Counted from the first letter of the stretch, positions 1 through 6,541 are shown. The stretch is 9,219 nucleotides of DNA from Rhodobacterales bacterium (GCA_025357355.1 JANXPK010000545.1:1-9219), one strand, 5' to 3'. Notes: generated from the sequence alone by a model not told the origin. Numbers and translations are program-made.

Positions 1-1055
1 AGGTTCTGGCCGTTACCGGCCCCCACCAATACGAGGCGGTGCTGGACGCCGTTCACCGCGCCGTGCCACCCTCGCCCGACCCGTTCATCGACCTGTTGCC
101 CGCCACGGGCGTCAGCCTGACGCCGCGCCACTACAGCTATCTCAAGATTTCCGAGGGCTGCAACCACAAGTGCAAATTCTGCATCATCCCCGACATGCGC
201 GGCCGTCTGGTCAGCCGTCCGGCCCACGCCATCCTGCGTGAGGCGGAAAAACTGGTCGAGGCGGGGGTCAAGGAACTGCTGGTCATCAGTCAGGACACCT
301 CTGCCTATGGGCTGGACCGCAAGCATGACCTGAGCCCCTGGAAGGGTGGCGAGGTGCGGGCGCATCTGACCGACCTGTCGCGCGAGATGGGGAAACTGGG
401 CGCCTGGGTGCGGCTGCATTACGTATACCCCTACCCCCATGTCCGCGACCTGATCCCCCTCATGGCCGCCAATTCTGGGTCGGGCGGCCTGATCCTGCCC
501 TACCTCGACATCCCCTTCCAGCACGCCCACCCCGACACACTCAAACGCATGGCCCGCCCCGCCGCCGCCGCCCGCACCCTTGACGAGATCGCCGCCTGGC
601 GCGCCACCTGCCCCGACATCACCCTGCGTTCGACCTTCATCGTCGGCTACCCCGGCGAGACCGAGGCCGAGTTTCAGACCCTCTTGGACTGGATGGACGA
701 GGCCCGCCTCGACCGCGTCGGCTGTTTCAAATACGAAAACGTCGCCGGTGCCCGCTCCAACGCCCTGCCCGACCATGTGGCCGAAGAAGTCAAGCAGGAC
801 CGCTGGGACCGGTTCATGGCCAAGGCCCAAGCCATCTCCGAGGCGAAACTGGCGGCCAAGGTCGGCCGGGTCCTTCAGGTCATCGTCGATGAGGTTGACA
901 CCGAAGGCGCCACTTGCCGCACCCAATCCGACGCCCCGGAGATCGACGGCAACCTTTTCATCGACGAGGGGTTCGAGGCGCTGAAACCGGGGGATATCGT
1001 GACGGTCGAGGTCGAGGAAGCGGGGGAGTATGATCTTTGGGGGCGGGTGGTTTAG
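1..1055 (+). CDS. rimO: Ribosomal protein S12 methylthiotransferase RimO, 5'-truncated by window edge
   Basis: Radical-SAM enzyme that methylthiolates the conserved aspartate of ribosomal protein S12 in the cytoplasm. The frame is already open at the window edge (first full codon at base 3, reading VLAVTGPHQYEAVLDAV), so the internal ATG/CTG-type starts are not real starts. 350 residues are present; RimO proteins are usually about 440-470, so roughly 100 residues of the N-terminal MTTase domain lie outside. The radical-SAM cluster motif CNHKCKFC (cysteine codons at 159, 171 and 180) binds the 4Fe-4S cluster. The text SQDTSAYG and the FIVGYPGETEAEF stretch follow, as in MiaB/RimO proteins. The last 65 or so residues form the TRAM domain and end in YDLWGRVV. 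The S12-type rather than tRNA-type (MiaB) assignment rests on recalled RimO signatures such as ISEGCNHKCKFCIIP and the YDLWGR ending. The stop is TAG at 1053-1055. Confidence 0.96.
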   Translation, partial: VLAVTGPHQYEAVLDAVHRAVPPSPDPFIDLLPATGVSLTPRHYSYLKISEGCNHKCKFCIIPDMRGRLVSRPAHAILREAEKLVEAGVKELLVISQDTSAYGLDRKHDLSPWKGGEVRAHLTDLSREMGKLGAWVRLHYVYPYPHVRDLIPLMAANSGSGGLILPYLDIPFQHAHPDTLKRMARPAAAARTLDEIAAWRATCPDITLRSTFIVGYPGETEAEFQTLLDWMDEARLDRVGCFKYENVAGARSNALPDHVAEEVKQDRWDRFMAKAQAISEAKLAAKVGRVLQVIVDEVDTEGATCRTQSDAPEIDGNLFIDEGFEALKPGDIVTVEVEEAGEYDLWGRVV

Positions 1056-1059
1056 GGGC

Positions 1060-1079
1060 GTCCAGATCTGGACAGTTTT
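1060..1079 (+). terminator. Perfect 14-bp palindrome plus short T tract after rimO, possible intrinsic terminator
   Basis: GTCCAGATCTGGAC (1060-1073) is a perfect inverted repeat. As RNA it would give a 5-bp stem with a GATC loop, starting 5 nt after the rimO stop, and is followed by AGTTTTC. Position and T run fit a terminator, but the stem is short and there are only four Ts, so it would be weak. A protein-binding site or recombination scar is also possible. Confidence 0.4.
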
Positions 1080-1167
1080 CGAAAGCGTGTGAAATCAGTG
1101 GGTCGAGATTGAGAAATTAACCAAGTGGAAAGGTTTGGGCAAAATTGTTACCCATCTGCTGCAATTT

Positions 1168-1174
1168 GGAGGAG
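1168..1174 (+). promoter_or_regulatory. Strong ribosome-binding site that sets the start of the 1183 gene
   Basis: GGAGGAG lies 8 nt before the GTG at 1183, an almost ideal Shine-Dalgarno match and spacing. The upstream in-frame TTG at 1135 has only GGAAAGG directly against it (1 nt spacing), so the GTG is preferred. Confidence 0.75.
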
Positions 1175-1182
1175 CGACGAAC

Positions 1183-1974
1183 GTGTTGAATTGGTTCTGG
1201 AACCGGCGCTTATCGTTCCTGACGAACTTCATGGGCGGGTTTCTGGTTGGTGCGGTCTTTGTCTGCCTGCTTGGGGCAGTTATTGATCAGGCATTTTGGC
1301 GAGCGGAGTCGCAAAGCTGGACTAATTTTGCAGCCATTCTCGTGGCAGCATTTGCTGCAGCCGTTACCCTCCAAGGTACCTTGCTCGACATCGAGATTCA
1401 GTCAAGACGCGACAAGGAAAATCGCCAAGCCGATCTTGCCGCTGCCAAAGCAGTGCTACCATTGGCTCTAAACACTGTTGCCGACGTCGCGCTTAAGGGA
1501 TTTGATTTCTCGCTTGAGAATGATGAATTCTATAGGGATATAGGGAATCTAAAACTCGCAAGAGAGACTTTGGAACTCAACGATGCGGTGCTCTCAGCCT
1601 TTCGTGACTGCATAAAGAGTGCAAAGCCCGAAGCGCGTGATTGGTTGGCTGCAATTATCCAAAGGTATCAAACCTGTTACGCTACCTTGATTGGCAACAT
1701 GAGTGAACCTGGATTGTTACCTTTGTTTAGTAATAAAACTGACAACGCAGCGCAATGGTCGGTATTGCGAGCGATGGTCTTGCATACATTCGCTTATTCA
1801 AGAAACGAATCAGAGGATATCGGAAAACTTTCGCCTGCCAAAATTGACATTCCACAAATTGGAAAATTCTCTCCATACGGGCAAGGCCAAGAAACCAGTA
1901 GGAGGATTGAAGCTTTGCGCGGCACTTTTGGCGATGGATCGGCGTCGAATTATTTTACAAGGATGCGGGGTTGA
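1183..1974 (+). CDS. Unrecognised two-helix membrane protein in a low-GC block
   Basis: I do not recognise this family. From GTG 1183 the product is 263 residues; an in-frame TTG at 1135 would add 16 residues but lacks a usable ribosome site. Two hydrophobic segments are visible: about 17-38 (FMGGFLVGAVFVCLLGAV) and about 46-66 (NFAAILVAAFAAAVTLQG). The basic stretch WNRR before the first helix suggests a cytoplasmic N-terminus by the positive-inside rule. A highly charged helical stretch follows (residues 70-90, QSRRDKENRQAD), then about 170 mostly helical soluble residues with three cysteines (143, 165 and the membrane one at 28). It has no signal peptide or catalytic motif that I can see. 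Base use differs sharply from both neighbours: sample 60-base lines give 35% GC (1501-1560) and 37% (1681-1740), against 77% at 541-600 in rimO and 63% at 2041-2100 in accA. It stands alone, converging on accA, and looks like a recently gained accessory gene. Confidence 0.75.
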   Translation: MLNWFWNRRLSFLTNFMGGFLVGAVFVCLLGAVIDQAFWRAESQSWTNFAAILVAAFAAAVTLQGTLLDIEIQSRRDKENRQADLAAAKAVLPLALNTVADVALKGFDFSLENDEFYRDIGNLKLARETLELNDAVLSAFRDCIKSAKPEARDWLAAIIQRYQTCYATLIGNMSEPGLLPLFSNKTDNAAQWSVLRAMVLHTFAYSRNESEDIGKLSPAKIDIPQIGKFSPYGQGQETSRRIEALRGTFGDGSASNYFTRMRG

Positions 1975-2029
1975 GATCAGCGTTGACACCCACCGCTCTG
2001 CATCCCGGCGTTGAAGCAGCACCTCATCC

Positions 2030-2989
2030 TCACGCCGCCAGCCCCTTCGCCCCCATGTCCAAAAACTTCTCGCGCCGGTCCTTGATCAGGGTGTCGGGCT
2101 TCTTGCCGGACAGCTCTTTCAACATCGCCTCGATCGCGCGGCCGACCGCGTCGATCGCCTCTTTCCGGCCCCGCTGCGCCCCGCCCAGCGGTTCCTTGAC
2201 GATACGGTCGATCACGCCAAGCTTTTGCAAATCCTGCGCGGTCAGTCGCAAGGCCTCTGCCGCCTCGCGCATCTTTTCGCTGTCTTTCCACAGGATCGAG
2301 GCGCAGCCTTCCGGGCTGATCACTGAATAGATCGAATGTTCCAGCATCGCGATGCGGTTGGCGGTGGCAAAAGCGACGGCGCCGCCCGAGCCGCCTTCGC
2401 CGATGATCACCGAAATGACCGGCACGCCCAGCCCCAGCGACCGCTCGGTTGCCTTGGCAATCGCCTCGGACTGACCGCGCTCTTCGGCACCCTTGCCGGG
2501 ATAGGCGCCGGGGGTGTCGACGAGCGTGATCACCGGCAGGCGGAACTTGTCGGCCATGTCCATCAGACGGATGGCCTTGCGGTAACCCTCGGGCCGGGCC
2601 ATGCCGAAGTTGCGCTCGATGCGGCTCTTGGTGTCGTTGCCCTTCTCATGCCCGATCACCACCACCGGCGTGTCGTTGAACCGCGCGAGCCCGCCCATCA
2701 CGGCGTGGTCATCGGCAAAATTGCGGTCCCCGGCGAGGGCGGTGTATTCGGTGAACAGTGCCTCGATATATTCCTGACAATGCGGCCGGTCCGGGTGGCG
2801 GGCGACCTGACATTTCTGCCAGGCGTTCAGCCCCTTGTAGAGGTCCTTGAGCATCTGGTCGGCCTTGCGATCCAGACCTTCGGCCTCGGACGTCACATCC
2901 ATCCCCGCGCTGCCCCGCGCCATGGCGCGCAACTCCTCGGCCTTGCCTTCGATCTCTGCCAGGGGCTTTTCGAATTCCAGATAGTTCAT
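2030..2989 (-). CDS. accA: Acetyl-CoA carboxylase carboxyltransferase subunit alpha
   Basis: Alpha subunit of the carboxyltransferase, which with AccD moves the carboxyl group from carboxybiotin to acetyl-CoA, giving malonyl-CoA for fatty acid synthesis. The product is 319 residues, the normal AccA length. The N-terminus MNYLEFEKPLAEIEGKAEEL is typical; the frame is open further upstream to 3220, but that extension has no family similarity and runs into the divergent gene. The chosen ATG (2989-2987) has GGAG 8 nt upstream (3001-2998). Crotonase-fold landmarks are VVVIGHEKGNDTKSRIERNFG (109-129), VDTPGAYPGKGAEERGQSEA (157-176) and the oxyanion-hole glycines GEGGSGGA (197-204), then SVISPEGCASILWKD (222-236). 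No zinc ribbon is expected in this subunit, since that lies in AccD. It is transcribed alone, divergent from the epimerase gene. Confidence 0.97.
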   Translation of the reverse strand: MNYLEFEKPLAEIEGKAEELRAMARGSAGMDVTSEAEGLDRKADQMLKDLYKGLNAWQKCQVARHPDRPHCQEYIEALFTEYTALAGDRNFADDHAVMGGLARFNDTPVVVIGHEKGNDTKSRIERNFGMARPEGYRKAIRLMDMADKFRLPVITLVDTPGAYPGKGAEERGQSEAIAKATERSLGLGVPVISVIIGEGGSGGAVAFATANRIAMLEHSIYSVISPEGCASILWKDSEKMREAAEALRLTAQDLQKLGVIDRIVKEPLGGAQRGRKEAIDAVGRAIEAMLKELSGKKPDTLIKDRREKFLDMGAKGLAA

Positions 2990-3015
2990 CGCAGGCACTC
3001 CATGCACGTGGCCCC

Positions 3016-3044
3016 TATATGGCCGGGCACGACGCAAGATGCAA
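3016..3044 (-). promoter_or_regulatory. Possible accA promoter
   Basis: On the minus strand TTGCAT (3044-3039) and CATATA (3021-3016) are separated by 17 bp, upstream of the accA ATG at 2989. Each hexamer matches only about half of the sigma-70 consensus, so this is a suggestion from position and spacing. Confidence 0.25.
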
Positions 3045-3057
3045 CCAAAGGCCGCCT

Positions 3058-3085
3058 TTGCAGCGCCGCCTGGCCCGACTATGCT
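3058..3085 (+). promoter_or_regulatory. Possible promoter of the dgcA-dat unit
   Basis: TTGCAG (3058-3063) and TATGCT (3080-3085) are 16 bp apart on the plus strand. Transcription would begin near 3092, after the in-frame ATG at 3081 and before the one at 3108, which would favour the later start of dgcA. The match to consensus is partial. Confidence 0.3.
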
Positions 3086-3107
3086 GGCGTCCAAAAACAA
3101 GGTTCCC

Positions 3108-4070
3108 ATGATCACCGTCACCCGCGACACCTTCCCGCTGGCCCGCACCTTCACCATTTCGCGCGGGTCCAAGACCGAGGCCCTTGTGCTGACTGTGCGC
3201 GTCATCCGCGATGGTGTCACCGGCTGGGGCGAATGCGTGCCTTATGCGCGGTTTCACAACACCCCTGACTCGGTGACCGCCGAAATTTCCGCTTTGCCCG
3301 CCGCCATCACCCGCGCGGCCCTGCAATCGACCCTTCCGGCAGGGTCGGCCCGCAACGCCGTGGACTGCGCCTTGTGGGATCTTGAGGCCAAAGCGACCGG
3401 TCGCAGGGTCTGGCAACTCGCTGGCCTGCCCGCGCCGCGTCCGGTGCCGATTGCCTTCACCCTGTCGCTCGACACACCCGAGGCCATGCGCCTGCAGGCC
3501 ACGCAGAACGCCCACCGTCTGCTGTTGAAGATCAAGCTTGGCACGCCCGACGACATGCCCCGGCTGGAGGCTGTTCGTGCCGGTGCCCCGCGCGCCACGC
3601 TGATCATCGACGCCAACGAAGGCTGGTCACCCGCGATCTATACCGACCTCGCCCCGCATTTGCTGCGGCTTGGCGTGGCGATGGTCGAACAGCCGCTGCC
3701 TGCCGGTCAGGACGACATGCTCGCCGAACTGGACCGCCCACTGCCGGTTTGCGCCGACGAATCGGCACATGACGCGGGCAGTCTTGCAGCCCTCAAAGGC
3801 AAGTACGATGTCGTGAACCTCAAGCTCGACAAGACCGGCGGCCTGACCGCAGCCCTTGCCGCCAGGACCGAGGCGTTGCGGCTGGGTTTCAAGGTGATGG
3901 TCGGCTGCATGGTCGGCTCGTCACTTGCCATGGCGCCGGCCGTGCTGGTCGCGCAAGGTGCGGCCTTTTCCGACCTTGACGGCCCCTTGCTTTTGTCTCA
4001 GGACCGCGCCCATCCCCTGCACTACAGCGCCGAAGGGGTCCATCCGCCGGAACCGGCCCTTTGGGGATAA
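3108..4070 (+). CDS. dgcA: Enolase-superfamily epimerase (L-Ala-D/L-Glu epimerase / N-acetyl-D-Glu racemase type)
   Basis: Cytoplasmic muconate-lactonizing-subgroup enzyme. The family epimerises L-Ala-D-Glu from murein to L-Ala-L-Glu; marine alphaproteobacterial members are often named DgcA, with N-acetyl-D-glutamate as the reported substrate. From ATG 3108 it has 320 residues. Catalytic features in order: KIK (K141, K143; the second lysine is the likely acid/base), metal ligands D168 (IIDANEGW), E194 (VEQPLP) and D217 (CADES), and the opposing lysine K239 in NLKLDKTGG. SDLDGP near 288-293 carries the DxD motif known in dipeptide epimerases to hold the substrate amino group, which leans toward a dipeptide substrate. 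Upstream in-frame ATGs at 3039 and 3081 exist, but AAGG at 3099-3102 and the typical start MITVTRDTFPLARTF support 3108. It is co-transcribed with the transaminase 4 nt downstream. Family is certain, exact substrate is not. Confidence 0.93.
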   Translation: MITVTRDTFPLARTFTISRGSKTEALVLTVRVIRDGVTGWGECVPYARFHNTPDSVTAEISALPAAITRAALQSTLPAGSARNAVDCALWDLEAKATGRRVWQLAGLPAPRPVPIAFTLSLDTPEAMRLQATQNAHRLLLKIKLGTPDDMPRLEAVRAGAPRATLIIDANEGWSPAIYTDLAPHLLRLGVAMVEQPLPAGQDDMLAELDRPLPVCADESAHDAGSLAALKGKYDVVNLKLDKTGGLTAALAARTEALRLGFKVMVGCMVGSSLAMAPAVLVAQGAAFSDLDGPLLLSQDRAHPLHYSAEGVHPPEPALWG

Positions 4071-4074
4071 TGCC

Positions 4075-4935
4075 ATGACCCGTACCGTCTATCTCAACGG
4101 CACCTACCTGCCCGAAGCCGAAGCCATGATCTCGATCTTCGACCGTGGTTTTCTGATGGCCGACGGGGTCTATGAGGTGACCTCGGTCCTGGGCGGCAAG
4201 CTCATTGACTTTGCAGGCCACTGCGCCCGGCTGGCGCGGTCCCTGCGCGAACTGGAAATGACCGCCCCCTGCCCGGACGCCGATCTGCTGGCTGCCCACC
4301 GCGAACTGATCCGGCTCAATGACCTCGTCGATGGCATGGTCTATCTGCAAGTCACCCGTGGCAATCCCGGCGACCGCGACTTTGCCTATCCCGGCCCTGA
4401 AACCAAGCCGACGCTGGTGATGTTCACCCAGTCGAAACTCGGCCTCGCCGATATCCCCGCTGCCAAGACCGGCTGGAAGGTGATCTCGGTCCCCGATGTC
4501 CGCTGGGGCCGCCGCGATATCAAGACCACGCAGCTTTTGTACCCCTCGATGGCCAAGATGATGGCCAAGGCCGCCCATGTCGACGACGCCTGGTTTGTCG
4601 AAGACGGTGCTGTGACCGAAGGCACCTCGAATAACGCCTATATCATCAAAGGCAACCGCATCGTCACCCGTCAGTTGTCCAACGACATCCTGCACGGCAT
4701 CACCCGCGCCGCCGTGCTGCGTTTTGCGGCCGAGGCGCAGATGGAGGTTGAAGAGCGCCCTTTCACCATCGCCGAGGCGCAACGGGCTGATGAAGCCTTC
4801 ATCACCTCTGCCTCGGCCTTCGTGATGCCCGTGGTCGAGATCGACAGCACCGCCATCGGCAACGGCAAGCCCGGCCCCCTGACCACCCGTCTGCGTGAAA
4901 TCTATCTCGACGAGATGCGCAAAGCAGCGATCTGA
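4075..4935 (+). CDS. dat: D-amino-acid transaminase (fold-type IV PLP enzyme)
   Basis: Catalyses D-amino acid + 2-oxo acid exchange, classically D-Ala + 2-oxoglutarate to pyruvate + D-Glu, supplying or removing D-glutamate. The product is 286 residues, normal for the family. The start ATG 4075 follows the dgcA TAA by 4 nt with GGGG (4063-4066) upstream, suggesting translational coupling; the frame is open back to 3925 inside dgcA, but that part is a shadow. Visible features: FDRGFLMADGVYEV (22-35, Y33 likely the active-site tyrosine), PLP lysine K150 in WGRRDIKTTQLL, E182 in VTEGTSNN (contacts the PLP pyridine nitrogen), and the phosphate-binding GITR (208-211). The usual RxH substrate-carboxylate motif appears as RDF (101-103) in a loop one residue longer, so the substrate pocket may differ. 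D-transaminase is preferred over branched-chain transaminase or aminodeoxychorismate lyase from overall similarity to recalled sequences and the dgcA context. Confidence 0.9.
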   Translation: MTRTVYLNGTYLPEAEAMISIFDRGFLMADGVYEVTSVLGGKLIDFAGHCARLARSLRELEMTAPCPDADLLAAHRELIRLNDLVDGMVYLQVTRGNPGDRDFAYPGPETKPTLVMFTQSKLGLADIPAAKTGWKVISVPDVRWGRRDIKTTQLLYPSMAKMMAKAAHVDDAWFVEDGAVTEGTSNNAYIIKGNRIVTRQLSNDILHGITRAAVLRFAAEAQMEVEERPFTIAEAQRADEAFITSASAFVMPVVEIDSTAIGNGKPGPLTTRLREIYLDEMRKAAI

Positions 4936-4949
4936 GACGACAAAACCCT

Positions 4950-5699
4950 TCAGGCCGGGTTCAGCATGCCAAAGACGGCGGTATAGGCGCCGCTTGCCTC
5001 GGCCCCGCGCAACCGCTTGACCGGCTCTACCAGAATTTCGGTCGCCTCGGGATGCGCCGTCAACAGGGCCATCGTCGCGGCAATGTAATTCTCCAGCGTC
5101 ATGGCATTGGGGTTGGACCGGCTGCCTGGCATCAGATCGGTTGCCACTGCGGGTGGGGCAAGTTCGATGACCTGCACCGACGTAGCACGCAACTGGTGGC
5201 CCAGCGACTGGCTCCAGGAATGGATCGCCGCCTTGGTGGCGCTGTAGGTCGGCGTCATCGACAGGGGCACAAAGGCCAGCCCTGACGACACGTTCAACAC
5301 CGCCGCCCGCGCCTGCGCCCGCAGATGCGGCAGCAAGGCCGCGGTCAGCCGGATCGGCCCCAGCAAATTGGTCGCGATCATCGCCTCGGCATCGGACAGA
5401 TCATAGGGCGTGACCGTCACATCCTCGGCCCGCATGATGCCTGCATTGTTGATCAGCACGTTCAAACCCGGATGCGCCGCCATGACGGCCGCTGCAAAGC
5501 CCCGTATCGCCGCACCATCCTCGACGTCGATGACATGCGACGCCATCCCCGGATTGGCCGCCACAACCTCTGCCAGCACATCCGACTTTCTGCCCGCGAT
5601 GATCACCCGGTTGCCCAAATGGTGAAACGCCTCCGCCAGCCCGCGCCCGATGCCCGATCCGCCGCCGGTGACCAGAATCGTATTGCCTGTCATGTCCAT
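4950..5699 (-). CDS. Short-chain dehydrogenase/reductase (DltE-like SDR)
   Basis: NAD(P)-dependent oxidoreductase of the classical SDR family, 249 residues, substrate unknown. The Rossmann motif TGGGSGIG is at 11-18, the NNAG motif at 84-87, the active-site asparagine N111 in ATNLLGP, and the catalytic triad S139, Y152, K156 (YSATK). IELAPPAVATDLMPG (178-192) is characteristic, as I recall, of the DltE/YdfG-like branch and fits residues after the catalytic strand. The chosen ATG (5699-5697) has GAAAGGA 6 nt upstream; the frame is open to 5807, but that extension crosses the operator and reads as non-coding. A second ATG two codons later is an alternative. It is divergent from the HxlR-type regulator, which probably controls it, and converges on dat with only 14 nt between stop codons. 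Confidence 0.92.
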   Translation of the reverse strand: MDMTGNTILVTGGGSGIGRGLAEAFHHLGNRVIIAGRKSDVLAEVVAANPGMASHVIDVEDGAAIRGFAAAVMAAHPGLNVLINNAGIMRAEDVTVTPYDLSDAEAMIATNLLGPIRLTAALLPHLRAQARAAVLNVSSGLAFVPLSMTPTYSATKAAIHSWSQSLGHQLRATSVQVIELAPPAVATDLMPGSRSNPNAMTLENYIAATMALLTAHPEATEILVEPVKRLRGAEASGAYTAVFGMLNPA

Positions 5700-5727
5700 G
5701 CTCTGTCCTTTCAAATCTGATGGCGCT

Positions 5728-5755
5728 GATATACGCCTTCGCTTACCATTGGTAA
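5728..5755 (-). promoter_or_regulatory. Likely SDR gene promoter overlapping the operator
   Basis: On the minus strand TTACCA (5755-5750) and TATATC (5733-5728) are 16 bp apart, placing the transcription start near 5721 and giving a leader of about 20 nt. The -35 hexamer falls inside the palindrome, so a bound regulator would block polymerase. Confidence 0.4.
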
Positions 5756-5756
5756 G
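5742..5756. promoter_or_regulatory. Perfect palindromic operator between SDR and hxlR-type genes
   Basis: CTTACCA-T-TGGTAAG is a perfect 7+7 inverted repeat with one central base. Its centre (5749) lies 50 bases from the SDR start and 49 from the regulator start. A further TTACCA half-site lies at 5779-5784, just before the regulator's ribosome site. A dimeric winged-helix protein such as the adjacent HxlR-type product is the natural candidate ligand. Confidence 0.65.
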
Positions 5757-5797
5757 TAGGCACCCAAAATATCTGTAGTTACCAAAAGGAAAGTAAG

Positions 5798-6178
5798 ATG
5801 ACGGCAATCGCCCCCGATGGCAGCAACGTCGATCTGCGGCTTGAAGCCCTGGTGACCGACCTGATTGGCCGCGTTGCCGACAAATGGACCATGATCGTGC
5901 TCGATGTGCTGGGCGAAGCCGGCACCCTGCGCTTTACCGCCCTTGGTCATGCGGTGCGGGGCATCAGCCAGAAAATGCTGACCCAGACCCTGCGCCAGAT
6001 GGAGCGGGACGGTCTGGTGATCCGCACCATCCACCCGGTCATTCCGCCCCATGTCGACTACTGCCTGACAGCACTTGGCCACGGTCTGGGCGATGCCTTT
6101 TGCGGCGTCTGGGAATGGGCGGCAGACCACCGTGATGAGATCGAAGCCGCTCGCCGCGCATTTGACCAACGGCCTTAG
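5798..6178 (+). CDS. HxlR-family winged-helix transcriptional regulator
   Basis: DNA-binding regulator, 126 residues, the usual size. HxlR signatures run in order: ADKWTMIVLDVL (27-38), LRFTALGHAVRGISQKMLTQ (44-63) forming the recognition helix region, LRQMERDGLVIR (65-76), the wing with HPVIPPHVDYCLTALG (79-94), and the C-terminal dimerisation helix with VWEWA (104-108). Some family members sense quinones or electrophiles through an N-terminal cysteine; that cysteine is absent here, and the only cysteines are C89 and C102, so the signal cannot be inferred. AAGGA (5786-5790) sits 7 nt before the ATG. It is divergent from the SDR gene across a perfect palindrome, which suggests it represses that gene and perhaps itself. 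Its TAG stop overlaps the stop codon of the convergent gene. Confidence 0.94.
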   Translation: MTAIAPDGSNVDLRLEALVTDLIGRVADKWTMIVLDVLGEAGTLRFTALGHAVRGISQKMLTQTLRQMERDGLVIRTIHPVIPPHVDYCLTALGHGLGDAFCGVWEWAADHRDEIEAARRAFDQRP

Positions 6179-6537
6179 GGCGCCAGAGGCTGCGGGGCCT
6201 CGGTCAGTTCCAGGTGATAGGGGTTGCCGTTGCTGGCGATCAGCCCGCCGTTGAGGAACTTGCCGTGCAAAAGGTAAAGGGTATTCGGCTTCATCGTATC
6301 GAAGCCCACGCCGTTCACCGGCAGGTCATGCGCCGAAATGTCGCCCCCGGCCTCGTCCGAGAACAGCACATAGCCGTCCTCGACCTTCAGCAGATAGCCC
6401 TTCATCGCCAATAGCTTGCCAACATATCCCGTCGGATGCCAGGTCACGCGGCCGACCTTGTGGATCACCTCGCCCGCCCAGGCGGCCCCGGCCAGCCCGA
6501 TGCACAGGCCCAGAATGACTGCCCGCCGTGTCATCAT
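6175..6537 (-). CDS. Small exported protein, possible OB-like beta barrel
   Basis: Unrecognised 120-residue protein. A clear Sec signal peptide occupies about residues 1-21 (basic MMTRR, hydrophobic core, AWA before GEV), so it is probably periplasmic. C12 is not in a proper lipobox. The mature part is short strands rich in glycine: KVGRVTWHPTGYVGKLLAMK, GYLLKVEDGYVLFSDEAGG, LYLLHGKF and NPYHLEL. The pattern of strand, GYLLKVEDGYVLF, then strand resembles the OB folds of small periplasmic proteins, but this is inference from layout. The start ATG (6537) or the next ATG (6534) is preceded by GGAG and AAGGG that lie over the end of the upstream gene. It follows the beta-propeller gene by 4 nt, so the two are almost surely co-transcribed, and its TAA overlaps the stop of the convergent regulator. 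Confidence 0.85.
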   Translation of the reverse strand: MMTRRAVILGLCIGLAGAAWAGEVIHKVGRVTWHPTGYVGKLLAMKGYLLKVEDGYVLFSDEAGGDISAHDLPVNGVGFDTMKPNTLYLLHGKFLNGGLIASNGNPYHLELTEAPQPLAP

Positions 6538-6541
6538 GCCC

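Noticed and set aside
1980..2014. Direct repeat GCGTTGA (1980-1986 and 2008-2014) and GGATGC/GCATCC pair (1961-1966, 2000-2005) at the right edge of the low-GC block
   Set aside because: The matches are only 6-7 bases and have no copy at the left border (near 1056-1080), so they do not support an insertion target duplication or a terminator.
1703..2014. 103-codon frame overlapping the membrane gene on the same strand
   Set aside because: It overlaps the better supported frame, has no ribosome site and gives a low-complexity mixed peptide without hydrophobic or motif structure.
2336..3268. 310-codon open frame on the plus strand opposite accA
   Set aside because: It lies almost fully antisense to a clear accA gene, its protein is rich in His, Gly and Arg with no family likeness, and it arises from high-GC codon bias.
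3889..4782. 297-codon open frame on the minus strand opposite dgcA/dat
   Set aside because: It covers two strong enzyme genes in antisense; the Gly/Asp/His-rich composition is typical of a GC-rich shadow frame.
5711..6169. 152-codon open frame opposite the HxlR-type gene
   Set aside because: It is antisense to a clear regulator and crosses the operator region, and has no ribosome site or motif.
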